From the NCBI GenBank assembly GCA_963790545.1, contig CAWBPA010000023.1, positions 62,001 to 126,000 of the forward strand: 64,000 bases of DNA, in the 5' to 3' direction. Below the pieces are notes generated by a model. The model was not told where the DNA came from and did not search any database. It saw nothing but the letters and a program-made list of their open reading frames with translations. This document shows, piece after piece, positions 60,711 to 64,000 of this stretch (its first letter is position 1; every line of letters begins with the position of its first letter). A program made the translations under genes and the position numbers. The stretch comes from DATBJG01 sp963790545. GTDB lineage: Bacteria; Acidobacteriota; Vicinamibacteria; Vicinamibacterales; JAMQPK01.

Positions 60711-62954
60711 ATGAAGACATCGAATCGATCGACCGCCAGGGGCTTGTGGCGCTCGGTGGGCGTCATCATGTTTCTTGCAGCGTGCCTCGCCGCGCAGGGC
60801 GCGTTGCAGGGGCAACGGCCGACCGCAGGTGAAATCGCGGGCGTCGTGCAAAGCAGCCAGGGGCCCGAAGCCGGCGTCTGGGTGATCGCCGAGACCCGGG
60901 ACCTGCCGACCAACTTCATCAAGATCGTCGTCACCGACGATGCGGGGCGATTCCTGGTGCCGGATTTGCCGGCAGCCACCTACAGTGTGTGGGTGCGAGG
61001 ATACGGCCTGGTCGATTCCGAGCGCGTGCGGGCAACGCCTGGCGCGAGCCAGCTCACGCTGACGGCGACGCTGGCGAAGACCCCTCAGGAAGCGGCAAAG
61101 GTGTATCCGGGCAATTACTGGTTCTCGCTGCTCGAGCCACCGCCATCGAGCGACTTCCCCGGCACCGGTGCGAATGGCAACGGTCTCGGTACGAGGATGG
61201 TGACCCAGAACCACTGGATCAACTCGCTCAAGTCGGACTGCAATTTCTGTCATCAGCTGGGCAGCCAGGCGACGCGGACTTTGGATCACGTGTTCAAGGC
61301 GAAGCCCGAACTGAAGACCCATCGAGAGGCCTGGGAGTGGCGCCTGGGAACGGGTGTGCGCGGCACGTCGATGTACGGTGTCCTCGGCACGCAGGGGCGG
61401 GATCCGTCGCTGAAGGTGTACGCCGACTGGACGGAGCGAATCGCCAAAGGCGAGGTGCCGCCGGCACCACCCCGGCCGACCGGCATCGAGCGCAACATTG
61501 TCGTGACGTTGTGGGACGTCGGGGACGACCACTCGTTCATGCACGACGAGATCGCAACCGACAAGAACCGTCCAACGGTCAACTCGAACGGCCCGATCTA
61601 CGCTGTCTCGGCGGGCCACGGCCAGCTCGTCGTGCTCGATCCCGTCGAGAACCACACGTTCGCGCTCGACATTCCCACGCGCGAGCCAAGAGAGAAGGTG
61701 CCGTCGAGGTTCCCGGCGCCGAACCGTCCGTCGTTCTACTGGGGCAACCAGCATCTGTGGGCGAACCCACCCTTCAACCCCGCCGACCCGCACAATCCGA
61801 TGCTCGACAGCAAGGGACGTGTGTGGATGACGTCCAAGATTCGGGGTAACAGCGACCCGTCCTGGTGCAGCGACGCGACGAACCGCTTCGCCGAGTGGTT
61901 CCCGTTGAAGAGTAGCGGACGGCAGGCCTGGTCCTACGACCGCGCGGCCGGGACGTTCACGCTCATCGACACGTGCTTCTCCACGCACCATCTGCAGTTC
62001 GACAACGACCCGAACGAAACGGTGTACTTCAACGAGCTGGTCGGTCCGATCTTTGGCTGGATCGACACGAAGGTGTACGACGCGACGAAAGACGAACAGA
62101 AGGCCGGCGGCTGGTGTGGTCAGGTGCTGGACACCAACGGCGACGGGAAGATCACCAGGCCGTGGAACGTGGTGATCGATCCGGCCAGCTCGATCCTGTA
62201 CGGCGGAGACACGACGGGAGGCGCGGCGGTCGCGGGACGCGACCAGGCCGTCGATCCGAAGCTGGATACGATGGCTGGCTACAACCTGTATGCCGTGATT
62301 CCGAGCCCGGTCGACGATTCGGTTTGGGGCGTGAGCGAGGCCTATCCCGGGTATCTGGTCCGGCTCCAACGCGGCTCGAACCCGCCGTCATCCTGCAAGA
62401 CGCAGATCTTCCGGGTGCCCGATCCGGGCTTCGATCCTCGCGGCGTGGACATCGACACCAACGGCATCGTCTGGACGGCGCTGGCCGGTAGCAGCCACCT
62501 CGCCAGCTTTGATGTACGCAAGTGCAAGGACCTGAACGGCCCGGCGAAGATCGACGGCAGCCAGTGCAAGGAAGGGTGGACGCTCCACCGGACGTCCGGC
62601 CCCAGGCTCCGGGGCACGGAAGTCCCGGCCGATTTTCACTATTTCAACTGGGTGGATCAGCACAACATCGCGGGCCTTGGTGCCAACGTCCCATTCGTCA
62701 CCGGATCGAACTCCGATGCGCTCGTCGCGCTCGATCCGCGCAACAACCAGTGGATCACGCTGCGCGTGCCGTATCCGCTCGGGTTCTATTCGCGGGGTAT
62801 GGACGGCCGCATCGACGATCCCAGCGTCGGCTGGAAGGGACGCGCGCTGTACGCCAACTACGGCACGCATTTCGTCTGGCACATCGAGGGCGGCAAGGGC
62901 ACGAAAGGCAAGATCGTCAAGTTCCAGATCCGTCCGGATCCGCTGGCCCGATAG
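60711..62954 (+). CDS. Exported multidomain protein: carboxypeptidase-regulatory-like domain, heme motif, beta-propeller
   Basis: About 747 residues. A signal peptide is followed by a carboxypeptidase-regulatory-like/Cna-B-type beta domain (GEIAGVVQSSQGPEAGVWVIAE to VWVRGYGLVDSERVRA). A CNFCH heme-binding motif with surrounding cytochrome-like helices comes next (SLKSDCNFCHQLGSQATRTLD). The long C-terminal part has propeller-like repeats (WNVVIDPASSILYGGDTTGG, FDPRGVDIDTNGIVWTALAG, NSDALVALDPRNNQWITLRV) like streptogramin-lyase/SMP-30 propellers. ATG 60711 has a GAAAGG site. It is probably a periplasmic redox or lyase-type protein; the substrate is unknown. Confidence 0.78.
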   Translation: MKTSNRSTARGLWRSVGVIMFLAACLAAQGALQGQRPTAGEIAGVVQSSQGPEAGVWVIAETRDLPTNFIKIVVTDDAGRFLVPDLPAATYSVWVRGYGLVDSERVRATPGASQLTLTATLAKTPQEAAKVYPGNYWFSLLEPPPSSDFPGTGANGNGLGTRMVTQNHWINSLKSDCNFCHQLGSQATRTLDHVFKAKPELKTHREAWEWRLGTGVRGTSMYGVLGTQGRDPSLKVYADWTERIAKGEVPPAPPRPTGIERNIVVTLWDVGDDHSFMHDEIATDKNRPTVNSNGPIYAVSAGHGQLVVLDPVENHTFALDIPTREPREKVPSRFPAPNRPSFYWGNQHLWANPPFNPADPHNPMLDSKGRVWMTSKIRGNSDPSWCSDATNRFAEWFPLKSSGRQAWSYDRAAGTFTLIDTCFSTHHLQFDNDPNETVYFNELVGPIFGWIDTKVYDATKDEQKAGGWCGQVLDTNGDGKITRPWNVVIDPASSILYGGDTTGGAAVAGRDQAVDPKLDTMAGYNLYAVIPSPVDDSVWGVSEAYPGYLVRLQRGSNPPSSCKTQIFRVPDPGFDPRGVDIDTNGIVWTALAGSSHLASFDVRKCKDLNGPAKIDGSQCKEGWTLHRTSGPRLRGTEVPADFHYFNWVDQHNIAGLGANVPFVTGSNSDALVALDPRNNQWITLRVPYPLGFYSRGMDGRIDDPSVGWKGRALYANYGTHFVWHIEGGKGTKGKIVKFQIRPDPLAR

Positions 62955-62978
62955 CCGTTGCGCGAGGTTCGCTGGGCG

Positions 62979-64000
62979 ATGGCATCGCGCATCGAAGACT
63001 ACGCGTTGATAGGGGACTGCGAAACAGCCGCCCTCGTTGGGCGCGACGGTTCGATCGACTGGCTCAGCTTTCCACGATTCGATTCTTCCGCGTGTTTCGC
63101 CGCTCTGCTGGGAACCCCCGATCATGGCCGTTGGCTCCTGGCACCCGCCTCCAGAATTCAAAGAGTCGAGCGTCGTTATCGTCCGGGAACACTGGTGCTC
63201 GAGACCGAGTACCAAACCGAAGCCGGGTCGGTGAGACTGATCGACTTCATGCCTCTCCGCACTCGGACGCCCGAGCTGATCAGGATCGTTGAGGGAATAC
63301 GCGGCCATGTTCCCATGGCTATGGATCTCGGGATCAGGTTCGACTACGGATCGGTCATCCCGTGGGTTCGGCGCTCGCAAGGGGGTATTCGGGCAACGGC
63401 AGGGCCGGAAACGCTGTATTGCCGTACTCCCGCACAGCTTTCCGGTCAGGACCTTCGGACGGTCGCAAATTTCACGGTCGCCGCCGGCGAGCGTGTGCCG
63501 TTCGAGCTAGCGTGGTCAGCCACGCACGAAAGCGAGCCCGAACCGACCGACGCGCAGCAGAGCCTTGAAGACACCGAACAATGGTGGATGGCGTGGTCAG
63601 GTCGCTGCACATTTCACGGCGAGTGGCATGACGCCGTCGTCCGCTCGTTCATCACGCTCAAGGCGCTGACCTACGCGTCCACCGGCGGGATCGTCGCCGC
63701 TGCGACTACCTCTCTCCCAGAGCTGATCGGGGGTGTTCGAAATTGGGATTACCGCTACTGTTGGCTGCGCGATGCCACGTTCACGCTCTACTCGCTCATG
63801 GTCGGCGGCTACACCGAGGAAGCGCGTGCCTGGAGAGAGTGGCTGGTAAACGCTGTAGCGGGAACGCCCTCGAGGTTGCAAATCATGTACGGCCTTGCTG
63901 GCGAACGGCGTCTCACGGAATTAGAGATTCCGTGGCTCCCAGGATACGAGGGTTCGTCTCCGGTCCGAATCGGAAACGCCGCCCATCAACAGCATCAACT
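62979..64000 (+). CDS. Glycoside hydrolase family 15 protein (glucoamylase/trehalase-like), partial at window end
   Basis: The frame from ATG 62979 is open to the last base (~340 codons). The N-terminal domain is typical of bacterial GH15 proteins: RIEDYALIGDCETAALVGRD, GSIDWLSFPRFDSSACFAAL and VRLIDFMPLRTRTPELIRIVEG. The (alpha/alpha)6 catalytic part follows with GGVRNWDYRYCWLRDATFTL (substrate-binding) and IMYGLAGERRLTELEIPWLPGY. The catalytic Glu pair is only partly inside the window. There is no signal peptide, so it is a cytoplasmic glucan or trehalose hydrolase. It starts 24 nt after the propeller gene. Confidence 0.92.
   Translation, partial: MASRIEDYALIGDCETAALVGRDGSIDWLSFPRFDSSACFAALLGTPDHGRWLLAPASRIQRVERRYRPGTLVLETEYQTEAGSVRLIDFMPLRTRTPELIRIVEGIRGHVPMAMDLGIRFDYGSVIPWVRRSQGGIRATAGPETLYCRTPAQLSGQDLRTVANFTVAAGERVPFELAWSATHESEPEPTDAQQSLEDTEQWWMAWSGRCTFHGEWHDAVVRSFITLKALTYASTGGIVAAATTSLPELIGGVRNWDYRYCWLRDATFTLYSLMVGGYTEEARAWREWLVNAVAGTPSRLQIMYGLAGERRLTELEIPWLPGYEGSSPVRIGNAAHQQHQ

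Noticed and set aside
60666..62369. 567-codon minus-strand frame opposite the propeller gene
   Set aside because: Shadow of a clear exported protein; Arg/His/Val-rich and without motifs.

Overview
The window is a high-GC chromosomal segment from a heterotrophic Gram-negative-type bacterium. It most resembles an acidobacterium of the Vicinamibacteria/Luteitalea kind; this is inferred from gene content, not from a marker gene. Supporting features are an exported DUF1552/DUF1592 pair, a TIGR03436-like VWA protein, a PQQ dehydrogenase, DUF6152, a Ser/Thr kinase with TPRs, a tannase-like enzyme and many signal-peptide proteins of unknown function.

Layout. 1-1406: end of dnaX, then ybaB and recR. 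1407-8294: small membrane protein, DinB-like protein, ApbE flavin transferase, TPR-DUF2914 protein, a subclass B3-like metallo-beta-lactamase, a thioesterase and a second MBL-fold protein. 8361-12559: SMP-30-like protein, VWA protein, YdjM-like membrane protein, exported protein. 12658-21145 (minus strand): ankyrin, DUF1592 and DUF1552 proteins, an MBL protein with altered metal ligands, and a cytochrome c. 22186-26304 (minus strand): a coupled operon of PQQ dehydrogenase, cytochrome c, FMN-binding protein and NosR-like 4Fe-4S membrane protein. Divergent from it are a cytochrome c-copper monooxygenase fusion and a partner. 28808-31982: glycerol kinase and tannase/feruloyl esterase family protein. 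32023-48491: an acyl-CoA catabolic island (thiolase, APH-type phosphotransferase, TetR, DUF3089 hydrolase, reductase, MaoC, FadB/J-type enzyme, two acyl-CoA dehydrogenases, CoA ligase, SDR, two MFS transporters). 48532-52300: a worn region with a broken SYLF gene, tRNA-Asn(GTT), a GIY-YIG protein, an IS481-like remnant and an FkbM methyltransferase. 52319-60113: two diverged copies of one locus (small ORF, kinase, exported protein), with the kinase kept in one copy and lost in the other; between them lie a DUF6152 trio and a TetR/DUF1579-like pair. 60180-64000: exported proteins and the start of a GH15 glucoamylase-like gene running off the window.

Two window-wide properties matter. At least ten otherwise intact genes carry single-base frameshifts, mostly apparent insertions, which looks more like residual assembly error than gene decay. 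Intergenic regions are rich in palindromic or low-complexity repeats of several families: GTAGCGC-armed hairpins, GGTGCC arrays, GAAAACT arrays, GTTC/GAAC arrays and long terminator-like inverted repeats. No CRISPR array, rRNA operon, prophage or complete insertion sequence was seen.
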